Source: JAYZBC01 sp036339375
GTDB lineage: Bacteria > Pseudomonadota > Alphaproteobacteria > MPNO01 > UBA2964
DNA length: 32,619 nucleotides
Reading direction: 5' to 3'
Assembly: GCA_036339375.1 (NCBI GenBank)
Contig: JAYZBC010000064.1
Coordinates: 1 to 32,619 of the forward strand
Each line of letters opens with the position of its first letter. The first letter of the stretch is position 1. Both the position numbers and the translations under genes were made by a program. Shown here one piece after another: positions 7,200 through 15,604 of the stretch. The notes below the pieces were generated by a model. The model saw only the letters and a program-made list of their open reading frames with translations. It did no database searches and was not told the DNA's origin.

Positions 7200-7870
7200 G
7201 GTGCTGTTCCTGTGATAGCTGAAATAAACGAAGAAAATGGATGCTAAGTGAAACGTGAAATTGTGGAGTTAGGGGGGACAGCATTTTTTTGAGACAGATG
7301 TATCTTCAAATTCATCCGTCTCAGAGATGGTAAACAAAACCTTAAAAAAATATGGGGAAGATAGACGTACTTATCAATAATTCGGCCTTATTTTCACAAA
7401 TCACCATGGCGCCATTTTGGGATCTGCCGCTTGAAGAGTGGTATAAAGTGATGAAGGTTAACATCACCGGCTCTTTTTATTGTGCTCGTGCAGTAGTTCC
7501 TGTTATGCAAGATGCGGGTTGGGGACGAATAGTAAATATCACTTCCGGGACCGTCTCGCTGGGTTCTGCAAATTACTTGCATTACATTACTTCCAAATTC
7601 GCGATGATTGGTATGACAAGATCAATGGCACGTGAATTAGGTCCGTGGAATATTACCGTTAACACTTTTTGGCCCGGGATTATAAAGACCGAAATACCCC
7701 GGCCTTCAGCTCCCGACAAAGTTTTTGAGATGTTTCGCAAACAACAATGTTTCTCACGACTTACAACAATCGATGACCTAGCCAAACCAATGTTTTTTTT
7801 TTGCTCCGAGGAAGAAAATTTTATGACTGGCCAAATTTTTGAGCCGGATGGGGGTCTTAGTTTCAATTAA
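7200..7870 (+). pseudogene. Decayed short-chain dehydrogenase/reductase
   Basis: The C-terminal 172 residues (7352-7870) are an intact SDR half: NNS after strand 4, GRIVNITSG with the catalytic Ser, YITSK (Y-x3-K) and a WPGIIKTE motif. The N-terminal half is also recognisable but broken. Frame 7200-7289 reads GAVPVIAEINEENG, a TAA at 7245-7247, then VKREIVELGGTAFF. An extra T in a seven-T run (7284-7290) shifts the frame to ETDVSSNSSVSEMVNKTLKK. An extra G at 7354-7357 shifts into KIDVLINNS. Together these restore a normal SDR sequence. The Rossmann glycine motif upstream is not clear. The two indels could be sequencing errors in homopolymers; the TAA could not be explained that way. Confidence 0.75.
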
Positions 7871-7877
7871 AAGTAAA

Positions 7878-7900
7878 AAAAACCATAACCGGTGGTTTTT
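7878..7900 (+). terminator. Hairpin after the SDR remnant
   Basis: AAAAACCA (7878-7885) pairs perfectly with TGGTTTTT (7893-7900) around a 7-base loop, 7 bases after the SDR stop. The T-run is part of the stem, and a mirrored A-run is present, so it could act on both strands. Confidence 0.5.
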
Positions 7901-7994
7901 AATTGGAGTTTATAATTTCTTTTAACATTTTGGCTCTCGACCGTACGGGCTGGTTACCGTTAAAGTTAGATGCCATGAACAAGAAAAGGGGAAA

Positions 7995-8948
7995 ATGTTG
8001 GAAACCGGGCGCATTGACGTTCATCATCATTTGTTAACGGATTTTTATATAAAAGCGCAACAAAAAGCAGGCATTTCAGGGACTGCCTATCGTGGATTTC
8101 CCGAGTGGACACCGCAACACAGCCTTTCGGTGATGGAGAATGAAGGCATTGCCACAACAATTCTTTCTTTCACATCTCCGGGAATTTGGTTTGGGGATAT
8201 GTCTGAAACCAAAATGCTTGCTTGTCAGTGTAATGATTATCTTGCCAATTTATCAGAACACTTTCCGGGCCGTTTCGGTGGTTTTGCCTTTCTCCCTTTA
8301 CCAAATATTGATGCTGCAATTGAAGAAATATCAAGAATATATAAAGAACTCAGCCTTGATGGTATTACGTTACTGACCAGCGTGGATAATAAATATATAG
8401 GGCATCCGTACTTTGAACCGGTATTTTCAGAACTTAACCGGCATAAAGCGGTAGTGTTCATTCATCCCTGCTATCCCCCGGGGACGGAGGCTGATGGCTG
8501 GGATATCCCACGAATGTTGATTGATTACCCTTTTGAGACAACTCGTGTCGCAATAAATCTCATTTTAAAAGGAGTTTTGGTCCGTTACCCGGACATAAAA
8601 TTCATCCTATCTCATGCGGGAGGTACATTACCATTTTTGGCCCATCGCGTTTCTATTTTCGATAAAATGACTCAATTTAAGGAAAATTATTCGGAGGGTG
8701 CACTTTATTACCTAAAACGTTTTTGGTTCGATACCGCACTCTCCGGTAACAAAGTGCCACTTAGTGGGCTGACTTCTGTTGCAGATAAAACCCGAATTTT
8801 ATTTGGGACAGACTATCCTTATATTTCTTCCGATGTGGTAGCTAAGGAAACTGCCGGTTTTGATGCTTGGGAGGGATTCACGGAAGCGGAACATTTGGCA
8901 GTGAATCGTTGCAATGCTGAATTATTATTCCCAAGGTTTAAGAAATAG
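7995..8948 (+). CDS. Amidohydrolase family 2 protein (ACMSD-like decarboxylase or hydrolase)
   Basis: The 317-residue protein has the metal-dependent amidohydrolase-2 pattern. IDVHHH at the N-terminus gives His10 and His12, with His157 in FIHP, His207 in SHAGG and Asp273 in FGTDYPY. A GTEADGWDIPRM stretch follows the third ligand, as in the aminocarboxymuconate-semialdehyde decarboxylase and resorcylate decarboxylase group. These enzymes use Zn or Mn to remove a carboxylate or open a ring, in the cytoplasm. The full catalytic set suggests activity. GGGG about 5 bases before the ATG can serve as ribosome binding site. It lies between the broken SDR and a glutathione transferase on the same strand. 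The substrate is unknown. Confidence 0.82.
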   Translation: MLETGRIDVHHHLLTDFYIKAQQKAGISGTAYRGFPEWTPQHSLSVMENEGIATTILSFTSPGIWFGDMSETKMLACQCNDYLANLSEHFPGRFGGFAFLPLPNIDAAIEEISRIYKELSLDGITLLTSVDNKYIGHPYFEPVFSELNRHKAVVFIHPCYPPGTEADGWDIPRMLIDYPFETTRVAINLILKGVLVRYPDIKFILSHAGGTLPFLAHRVSIFDKMTQFKENYSEGALYYLKRFWFDTALSGNKVPLSGLTSVADKTRILFGTDYPYISSDVVAKETAGFDAWEGFTEAEHLAVNRCNAELLFPRFKK

Positions 8949-9080
8949 CCACTGTTATAAATTGCTTCACAAGGATTCTATATCCCGACTTTTCTCAAAA
9001 ATTTAATTATGCTAACGGAGATATATTAAAATTAACATAATCAAACTTTTCGCCAGTATTAATTTAAAGGAATCAATTAG

Positions 9081-9878
9081 GTGACGATAGAGCTTTTTCA
9101 TAATTCAATGTCGACTTGCTCACAAAAAGTACGTGTGACTTTGGCCGAGAAAGGCCAAGAGTTTATTTCACATCATTTTAATCTTCGTGCGGGTGATCAG
9201 CACAAACCTGAATACCTTGCTATTAACCCAAATGGTGTAGTCCCCACGATTATCCATGATCGAAAGGTAGTCTACGAATCTGCAGTAATAGACGAATATT
9301 TGGAGGACCTTTTTCCTAATCCTCCGTTACGTTCTTTCAAACCTTTCGAAAGAGCTAGAATGCGTCTTTGGATAAAACAACTTGATGAAGGGTTACATGC
9401 TGCGAGTGCTACCATCAGTGCCTGCATTGCATTTCGTTATCAGTTTATGGAAGGGAAAAATGAGCAGCAGGTCAAAGCCACTTTAGACGGTTATGTTGAT
9501 CCGCTAAAACGTAAGCGCATGACAGAGAATGTTCTAAACGGAATAGGCTCACAATTTTTTAAGCCTGCCATTCAGCGTATTTTCAAGATGGTTGATGAAA
9601 TGGAGAGAGCTCTCCAAGATTGCCCTTGGATTTCAGGTCCAGAGTTTTCTTTGGCTGATATTGCTTTCGCACCTTACGTTACCCGTTTATTACACTTACA
9701 TCAGGACTGGGCTTTTGAAACCAGACCCAAACTGGCTAGTTGGCTAGAATGTATCCAAAATCGGGAGTCTTATAAAAAGGGAATGAAAGATTGGTTTGAC
9801 CCCGACTTCTTGACTCTAATGGCAGAAAAGGGGCGCGAAAGTCAAAAAAGAGTGAAGGTAGTTCTGAATTCCAGCTGA
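9081..9878 (+). CDS. Glutathione S-transferase family protein
   Basis: The protein uses a GTG start, supported by AAAGGA about 10 bases upstream, and has 265 residues. The N-terminal thioredoxin-like domain (1-80) shows the active-site segment SMSTCSQKVR (Ser11, Cys13), the cis-proline segment NPNGVVPTI (about 48-56) and the glutathione-contacting ES pair in YESAVIDEYLE. A helical C-terminal domain follows (about 90-240) with the usual WISGPEFSLADIAFAPY motif near 200. It may dehalogenate, isomerise or conjugate an intermediate of the neighbouring pathway; bacterial members in catabolic clusters often do so. The C-terminal domain is longer than in most GSTs because of a loop around 120-160. 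Confidence 0.85.
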   Translation: MTIELFHNSMSTCSQKVRVTLAEKGQEFISHHFNLRAGDQHKPEYLAINPNGVVPTIIHDRKVVYESAVIDEYLEDLFPNPPLRSFKPFERARMRLWIKQLDEGLHAASATISACIAFRYQFMEGKNEQQVKATLDGYVDPLKRKRMTENVLNGIGSQFFKPAIQRIFKMVDEMERALQDCPWISGPEFSLADIAFAPYVTRLLHLHQDWAFETRPKLASWLECIQNRESYKKGMKDWFDPDFLTLMAEKGRESQKRVKVVLNSS

Positions 9879-9988
9879 TTTGTTAAAATGGGTTTTTTTT
9901 TTCAAAAAAAAATATTTGTCAGGAATTTATTTAGACTTGCACGTGTAGGATTATAGATTAACAATTTTAAATGTGTTAGCAAAGTTTC

Positions 9989-11002
9989 ATGATGTTGAAG
10001 CCAGGCGATTTTGCACCAAATTTTGTATTGCCAGATCGGCAAGGAGGTCCGCAATCAATTTTTTCACAAGAATTAGCTGGGCAAACGATCTTCGCCTTTT
10101 TAGTCAATTCGGCTTCTGACTTTTGTGAACACTTTTTATCTTGGATTGAAAGTCAAAATAAAACGTTTTTGAGTAAAAAAGTTAAGCCTCTGGTAATAGC
10201 AAGCTCTCAAACAAAAAATTTTGAAAGTTTTAAAGAGTTTAAAAAGACTGAGGTCTTATATGATCTCGATCTTCGATTTTCGGAGTCGTTAGGTTTCGCA
10301 AAACCGTTTTCAACTCTGGCTGTGCTTATTGTCAATCGAAACGGTCGAATTATTAATTTACTGGAGGATTGTAACCTTGGAACCTTATTAGAACAGCTAA
10401 TAGTTTACTGTGATGCTGAAATTAACTGTTATCCTCCACATACTATATCAAATCAGACCCCCGTTTTAATGATTCCACGAATTTTAGAACAAGATGAGTG
10501 TGACCAATTTATTGTTCACTGGGCGCTCGGGGAAAAACGCCAAAATGAAATATCAAGTGGAACAATTGAAGATAATAAGCGAGGAAGTAGCAGCGAGGTA
10601 AAACGTCGAACAGATGTACTTGTGCCAGACGATCATACCCTCAATAAAATAATTCAAACACGGATCAATACAAGAGTAATACCAGAACTAACTAAAGCCT
10701 TTCGTTTTAATGCAAAGGCATATGACGTAATTCGAATTGGATGTTACGACAGTGAAGTTAAAGGTTTTTTTAGGCCACACAGGGATACCCTGAGTGACGA
10801 TCCGGAAAACCCTAGAAAATTTGCTCTTAGTTTGAATCTTAATGATGAATATACTGGGGGTGCTATTCGGTTTCCAGAATATGGGGCTCAAACATTTTCG
10901 CCCGAAAAAGGAGGCGGCATAGTTTTTTCCTGCGCCCTTCTACATGAGGCGCTTCCTGTGGAGTCAGGCCAACGGTTCGGAATTTTCTTGTTTTTCACTT
11001 AG
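9989..11002 (+). CDS. Peroxiredoxin-like / prolyl-4-hydroxylase-like 2OG-Fe(II) oxygenase fusion
   Basis: The 337-residue protein joins two domains. Residues 1-145 look like an AhpC/TSA peroxiredoxin-type domain: PGDFAPNFVLPD opening, then FAFLVNSASDFCEHF with Cys46 near the peroxidatic position, although the usual P-x3-T/S-x2-C context is not kept. Residues 155-337 are a prolyl-4-hydroxylase-like 2OG-Fe(II) oxygenase with iron ligands His264 and Asp266 (RPHRDT) and His319 (LLHEALPV), and Arg329 (GQRFGIFLFF) for 2-oxoglutarate. Hydroxylase activity is likely; the first domain may be a binding or redox module. There is no strong ribosome binding site. It is convergent with another 2OG oxygenase gene, with 64 bases between them. 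Confidence 0.75.
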   Translation: MMLKPGDFAPNFVLPDRQGGPQSIFSQELAGQTIFAFLVNSASDFCEHFLSWIESQNKTFLSKKVKPLVIASSQTKNFESFKEFKKTEVLYDLDLRFSESLGFAKPFSTLAVLIVNRNGRIINLLEDCNLGTLLEQLIVYCDAEINCYPPHTISNQTPVLMIPRILEQDECDQFIVHWALGEKRQNEISSGTIEDNKRGSSSEVKRRTDVLVPDDHTLNKIIQTRINTRVIPELTKAFRFNAKAYDVIRIGCYDSEVKGFFRPHRDTLSDDPENPRKFALSLNLNDEYTGGAIRFPEYGAQTFSPEKGGGIVFSCALLHEALPVESGQRFGIFLFFT

Positions 11003-11066
11003 AACTTTTTGTGACAAGAACAAACAAAAATTAGCAATAGTTCGATCAATTCTGCCTTTATTGAAA

Positions 11067-11729
11067 TTAGGGCACAAAACCTGGGCGAATAATTTCTACA
11101 TCCATATTGAATGCAATTGAGATTCTTTCCATTTCGCCTTGGTAAGGATTTACATAATGGTATAACCAGGAAGGAAAAATTATTAGTAGGCCGTCTTCAG
11201 GTTCGATTTTTTCTTTACCCCCATGGATATTGCCCGGCCTTGGGTCCATAAATTCTATAAGGCCATTATCTGGTATAGTTTTATCAGGCCTTCCTAGTGA
11301 AACATAATAAACTGCTGACCAAACAGCACCAGGATGGTTATGAACTTTGTTATAGGCACCGTTGCGGAGTAAATTAACCCACGCACCCCCATAAGGGGTT
11401 ACCTTAATTTCATCACCCTTTTTTATGGGAAAAACGGTTGAGGTCAAATCTTCTGTAGTTTTGGTCACGAAATTGCATAATTCTTGAATTTCGGGTTCAG
11501 CCCAGTCCCAAAGATCACCCTTTGAGTGCCATCCCCCAACATTGCTAGTACTCGTGCCGGGATCAGTTTTTTCGTGTTCTAAAACAATTTCACGGAGACG
11601 AACATTCTTCATAACAGAACCAGGCATTTGGCGCCGGACTAGAGTGGTTGGAAAAAGCGTCACTACCTCTTGGTTTGAAAATCCTGACGATGCTTTAGAA
11701 GCAGAATTTGTGCGATTTTTGACTTTCAT
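11067..11729 (-). CDS. Putative 2OG-Fe(II) oxygenase (TIGR02466-like)
   Basis: The 220-residue protein matches a family of small putative 2OG-Fe(II) oxygenases. An LFPTTL opening is seen at 25-30. A VHNHPGAVWSAVYYV segment holds His130 and His132. EFMDPR holds Asp162. A LLIIFPSWLYHYVNPY segment holds His191, followed by ERISIAFN with Arg202 for the 2-oxoglutarate carboxylate. All expected conserved parts are present, so it is probably active. The substrate is unknown. Members often sit in phage or tailoring clusters, but nothing phage-like is seen here. The ribosome binding site is poor. Confidence 0.75.
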   Translation of the reverse strand: MKVKNRTNSASKASSGFSNQEVVTLFPTTLVRRQMPGSVMKNVRLREIVLEHEKTDPGTSTSNVGGWHSKGDLWDWAEPEIQELCNFVTKTTEDLTSTVFPIKKGDEIKVTPYGGAWVNLLRNGAYNKVHNHPGAVWSAVYYVSLGRPDKTIPDNGLIEFMDPRPGNIHGGKEKIEPEDGLLIIFPSWLYHYVNPYQGEMERISIAFNMDVEIIRPGFVP

Positions 11730-11961
11730 CTTTTATTTTTTCCAAACTTGGATATAACGTTTCTTAAATTCCTAGGCTACAGGCTGATTGGCGTCAACTT
11801 TATCAATTTGCACCATAGTTGGGGAAGTGATTTGGGAAAACCACAAAAGTTTTGGTTAGTAAAATTCATATTAGACCGTTGATTGGTGTAAAAAAGCTTG
11901 AAACCCAAAAGGAAATTTAGTCCAAAATTATTAATTTTCTGAACTGTGAATTTTTATTTTA

Positions 11962-12834
11962 TTAAAAAATTTTTCTTATAAGTTTTAAGAACGATGAAAT
12001 CAAAATTCCGTTAGCATTGCACATTTCAGAATTAATTGAAAAGTGATGGTGCCCCTCGACTTTTACCAAACTACACTTTAACCCCTTTTTTTTCCATGCA
12101 TCCGCAAAAGCAATACTTTGACGTTGGAATTCATCAGTTTCTTTGGACCCAAATCCGATTATTAAAGGACATCCCCCTTCTGGGATTTGCAAAATTGGAC
12201 TATTCCGAAAGGCTTCACTCTCGTTAAGTTTAAGAAAACTATTGCGGAATGAAAGGCGTACAGGCTCAAGATCATACATGCCACTAACTAACAGTCCACC
12301 TTTTATAACATTCTTTGGCAAATCAAAATCTTTACTCCAATCGGTAACTACCATCATTCCCGCTAAGTGAGCCCCTGACGATTTGCCAAAGACATAAAAA
12401 TTTTGTCGGTCACCACCGTAAGTTTGGGCATTTTGCCACAACCAAACAATTGCTGCTCGACATTGGGCTATGAGGCTATCCATCGTGATGTTAGGTATGA
12501 GTGTAAACCCAACAGAAACAAAAAGAATACCGTTTGCATTATAGATTGTTAGACTTTCAATATTGCTGGATTTACTGCCACGGCTCCATCGTCCGCCGTG
12601 GAAAAAAATTACTACTGGTGATGGGCAATTTTTTTCCGTAGTGTAGATATCAAGGAGTTGTTCAGCTTCTGGTCCATACGCAACGTCAAACAAACCTTTT
12701 GCCATCTCACCAACTCGGTGACTTTCTGCTTCTGTTTGAGCTAAAAATTTATCACCTTCAGGAACAATACTTCGATGCTCGTATTGTTGGTCGAGCTCTT
12801 CTTGTGTGTAGTCAAGATAAATCTTCCTATTCAT
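11962..12834 (-). CDS. Alpha/beta hydrolase, kynurenine-formamidase-like esterase
   Basis: The 290-residue protein has no signal peptide, so it is likely cytoplasmic. It shows VAYGPEAEQLLDIY (51-64), the HGG oxyanion motif at 79-81 followed by RWSRGSKS, nucleophile elbow GKSSG (Ser152), acid Asp234 and base His263 in GHHHFS. This pattern is that of the alpha/beta-hydrolase formamidases and carboxylesterases near arylformamidase. It may open an N-formyl, lactam or ester intermediate. A GAGG ribosome binding site precedes the ATG by about 7 bases. A 352-base AT-rich spacer separates it from the divergent Rieske oxygenase. Formamidase function is a guess; hydrolase is secure. Confidence 0.78.
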   Translation of the reverse strand: MNRKIYLDYTQEELDQQYEHRSIVPEGDKFLAQTEAESHRVGEMAKGLFDVAYGPEAEQLLDIYTTEKNCPSPVVIFFHGGRWSRGSKSSNIESLTIYNANGILFVSVGFTLIPNITMDSLIAQCRAAIVWLWQNAQTYGGDRQNFYVFGKSSGAHLAGMMVVTDWSKDFDLPKNVIKGGLLVSGMYDLEPVRLSFRNSFLKLNESEAFRNSPILQIPEGGCPLIIGFGSKETDEFQRQSIAFADAWKKKGLKCSLVKVEGHHHFSINSEMCNANGILISSFLKLIRKIF

Positions 12835-13186
12835 TTCATACCTCTGCCTTCAAACTAATTTTTGAGATAAAATTAAACAATACCAAGCAATATGGAATTT
12901 TAGAAAAAATACACATTTTTTTATTTAGAGTTTGGAACGAAAAGCCGAAATTGCCCTACTAAGCTATAAAAATTTTATTTTCCGATAGAACCTACGTTTC
13001 AAATAGATTTTATAATTAAACAAAAGGTGACCTTAGGAACAGTTATATAAAAATCTGTTATCCCTAGAATTTTTAGCACCATAAATTAAGAACGCGATTA
13101 AGTTGACATAATAAACCCACAAAATACTATTTCAATTTCAACGAAAACTGAGAGATACCCCAAAATTAAACACAAAGGGTTTTTGG
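12835..13186. other. AT-rich divergent spacer
   Basis: No gene is seen between the minus-strand esterase and the plus-strand Rieske oxygenase. The stretch is very AT-rich and probably carries promoters for both. One good candidate promoter toward the Rieske gene is listed separately. Confidence 0.6.
13103..13130 (+). promoter_or_regulatory. Candidate sigma-70 promoter for the Rieske oxygenase
   Basis: TTGACA (13103-13108) is a perfect -35 box. A 16-base spacer leads to TACTAT (13125-13130), four of six matches to TATAAT. The start codon lies 56 bases further on. This rests on pattern only. Confidence 0.4.
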
Positions 13187-14392
13187 ATGAATAAAATGGA
13201 AGGCACGGCTTATGGTTATACTGCTGTTACTCCCAAAGAGGATGAATTTTTAACCAGAGTTGATTTTGGTTCCCCTATGGGTGAATTGTTAAGAAGATAT
13301 TGGCAACCCATAGCGTTGTCCTCTGAACTTCAAGATTTGCCCAAGCGAATTAAAATTCTTCACGAGAATTTGGTTGTTTTTAGAGATTTAAAAGGTCGGG
13401 TGGGTGTTCTTGATGCCCATTGTTGCCATAGAGGAGCTTCATTGGAATATGGAAGGATTGAACCCGAAGGTATACGCTGTTGCTATCATGGCTGGCTATT
13501 TGACGTTAAAGGTTGTTGCCTTGATCAACCCTGTGAACCTAGCAAGAGCAGCTATAAAAATGAAGTGAGACAACCCTGGTATCCTGTAAAGGAATATGGC
13601 GGGTTAGTTTTTACTTATATGGGGCCACCAAATTCCCTGCCCGAATTTCCCTATTACGATATACTTCTGCGTGACGATGTTGAACTTCTTGCATATCGTA
13701 ACCACACAAGGGGTATAGTGGCAGAGTGTAATTGGTTGCAAATACAGGAAAATGCTGTTGATCCAATGCATACCTTCGTCCTGCATTCTTCAAACAGCGG
13801 CAACCAATTTACGCCAGCATTTGCGATGTTACCTAATATAGATTTTGTAACGACCCCAAACAGCGTTCAATATATTCGAAACGCCACTCTTCCTAACGGC
13901 AATCGATTTCATCGTATTGGGGAAGTATTTATACCAAATTCTCGCTCTTTACCTTCGCAAACTCCGGAAGGGCAAAAACTAATTAAGGAGCCCGGACGTT
14001 TTGTTGGTTGGTGGGTACCAGTTGATGATACTCATACGATTGGATTTCACATCGAAGCGCTCCCAGTCAACAATGGAAAACAGGAAAAGTCGGTATGGGC
14101 GGAAGCGGTGCCAGGCCTTTCAAATGATAAAGTGCCGACTCCCGAAACTTATGAGGATACTCAACGCCGACCGGGCGACCGAGAAGCCCAGACAAGCCAA
14201 AGACCAATTGCTGTACATTCACTGGAGCATCTTGCAACTTCTGATTTGGGAATTGTGAAATTCAGGCGTTTGTTGCGTGATTCAGCGGAGGCGGTACAAA
14301 AAGGCGATGATCCACCAGGTACTTTTCGGGATGTTGATAAACCAATCATTAAAGTTGGTTCTAAGAACGAAATTTTACCGCCGGAAAATTAA
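13187..14392 (+). CDS. Rieske aromatic-ring-hydroxylating oxygenase, alpha subunit
   Basis: The 401-residue protein has a Rieske domain with C-x-H at Cys79/His81 and C-x2-H at Cys98/His101, in the usual CHRGASL and CYHGW contexts. The catalytic domain begins with CNWLQIQENAVDPMHTFVLH (181-200), where Asp192, His195 and His200 fit the bridging Asp and mononuclear iron histidines. The spacing is typical of phthalate- or phenoxybenzoate-dioxygenase-type oxygenases that form alpha-only oligomers. It would hydroxylate or O-demethylate an aromatic or related ring, taking electrons from a reductase and ferredoxin that are not encoded nearby. AAAGGG lies about 9 bases before the ATG. It is convergent with the epimerase gene. 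Confidence 0.88.
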   Translation: MNKMEGTAYGYTAVTPKEDEFLTRVDFGSPMGELLRRYWQPIALSSELQDLPKRIKILHENLVVFRDLKGRVGVLDAHCCHRGASLEYGRIEPEGIRCCYHGWLFDVKGCCLDQPCEPSKSSYKNEVRQPWYPVKEYGGLVFTYMGPPNSLPEFPYYDILLRDDVELLAYRNHTRGIVAECNWLQIQENAVDPMHTFVLHSSNSGNQFTPAFAMLPNIDFVTTPNSVQYIRNATLPNGNRFHRIGEVFIPNSRSLPSQTPEGQKLIKEPGRFVGWWVPVDDTHTIGFHIEALPVNNGKQEKSVWAEAVPGLSNDKVPTPETYEDTQRRPGDREAQTSQRPIAVHSLEHLATSDLGIVKFRRLLRDSAEAVQKGDDPPGTFRDVDKPIIKVGSKNEILPPEN

Positions 14393-14507
14393 TAAAAATT
14401 GAAGTTAGTAAATTTCGAAGAGAGCTTTCACAATTTAATTTTTTATGGGTTCAAATTAAAATTGGAAATTATTTTACTTAGGACAAAAAGGTAAACTGCA
14501 AATTATT

Positions 14508-15464
14508 TTAACTTTTTTGTGTGAGTAATTGATCAAAGTAGTTAATCGTCTTTTCTAGACCAGTTTGGAGATCAATTTTTGGTTTCCAGTTCAATAGAGT
14601 CTCTGCAAGTGTGATATCGGGGCACCGTTGTGTTGGGTCATCGTTTGGAAGTGGTTCGAATTTGATTTTAGATTTTGATCCAATCATTGAAATAATCTGC
14701 TCCGCTAGATGAGAAATTTTCATTTCTACGGGGTTGCCCAAATTAATTGGGCCAGTAATTTCATCGGGTGCAGACATCAGGCTTAAAAATCCTTCTATCA
14801 TGTCGTCTACAAAGCAGAAAGCTCTGGTTTGAGAACCTTCTCCGTATATGGCTATGGGATCACCCTTAAGGGCTTGGACAATAAAATTTGAGACGACGCG
14901 CCCATCATCTGGGTGCATACGTGGCCCATAAGTATTAAAAATACGAGCTACTTTAATTTTTACCTTATCTTGACGCCAATAATCAAAGAACAATGTTTCT
15001 GCACAACGTTTTCCTTCGTCATAGCAAGCACGTTCCCCTGTCGTATTTACATTTCCGCGATAATCCTCTGTCTGGGGATGCACTTGGGGGTCCCCATAAA
15101 TTTCAGAGGTAGAGCTCTGAAAAATCTTCGCTTTCAGTCTTTTCGCAAGACGTAACACGTTAATTGCCCCCAAAACGTTTGTTTTCGTTGTTTGCACTGG
15201 GTCAAACTGATAGTGGATCGGAGAGGCTGGGCAAGCGAGATTATAAATTTCATCCACCTCCGCATTAAGTGGCAAACAAATGTCATGGTGTAAAACTTCA
15301 AAATTGGGACTTACTAATAATGAGGCAATATTACTTTTGCGCCCGGTAAAGTAATTATCAACGCAAATGACATCGTTTCCTTCCGCGAGAAGGCGTTCGC
15401 ATAAATGAGACCCGAGGAAACCTGCCCCCCCTGTAACTAAAATACGTTTGTTTAATAATCCCAT
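14508..15464 (-). CDS. UDP-glucuronate decarboxylase-like NAD-dependent epimerase/dehydratase
   Basis: The 318-residue extended SDR has the NAD motif TGGAGFLGSH (11-20), QSSTSEIYGDP (116-126) with the catalytic Ser/Thr and Glu, and YDEGK (Tyr148, Lys152). Later, RIFNTYGPRMHPDDGRVVSN (174-193) and the TRAFCFVDDMIEG segment are hallmarks of the UDP-xylose synthase group. That reaction turns UDP-glucuronate into UDP-xylose for surface polysaccharides. It is the only sugar-nucleotide gene in the window and lies downstream of the aldolase on the same strand, 140 bases away, so co-transcription is possible. In this setting the protein might instead act on a pathway intermediate, but the motifs favour the sugar role. 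Confidence 0.82.
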   Translation of the reverse strand: MGLLNKRILVTGGAGFLGSHLCERLLAEGNDVICVDNYFTGRKSNIASLLVSPNFEVLHHDICLPLNAEVDEIYNLACPASPIHYQFDPVQTTKTNVLGAINVLRLAKRLKAKIFQSSTSEIYGDPQVHPQTEDYRGNVNTTGERACYDEGKRCAETLFFDYWRQDKVKIKVARIFNTYGPRMHPDDGRVVSNFIVQALKGDPIAIYGEGSQTRAFCFVDDMIEGFLSLMSAPDEITGPINLGNPVEMKISHLAEQIISMIGSKSKIKFEPLPNDDPTQRCPDITLAETLLNWKPKIDLQTGLEKTINYFDQLLTQKS

Positions 15465-15604
15465 AAATTTTCTCGTATAAATTTAAATTTGAAGTGGTGG
15501 AGAAAGACTTTTACCCATTTAATTCATTTAGCTCAAATGATGTAAACCAAAGATTTCTTTAGGCATATAAAAGGGAGAATCGCTCCAAAATGATTTATTT
15601 CGAT

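Noticed and set aside
7284..7357. Programmed frameshifting to rescue the SDR gene
   Set aside because: Two separate shifts plus an in-frame TAA would be needed; decay or sequencing error is simpler.
9891..9914. T-run followed by A-run after the glutathione transferase
   Set aside because: It could pair, but contains almost no G or C, so it is not a convincing terminator.
14431..14464. AT-rich inverted repeat between the convergent Rieske and epimerase genes
   Set aside because: The pairing needs a bulge and has only two GC pairs at best; a bidirectional terminator is possible but not supported.
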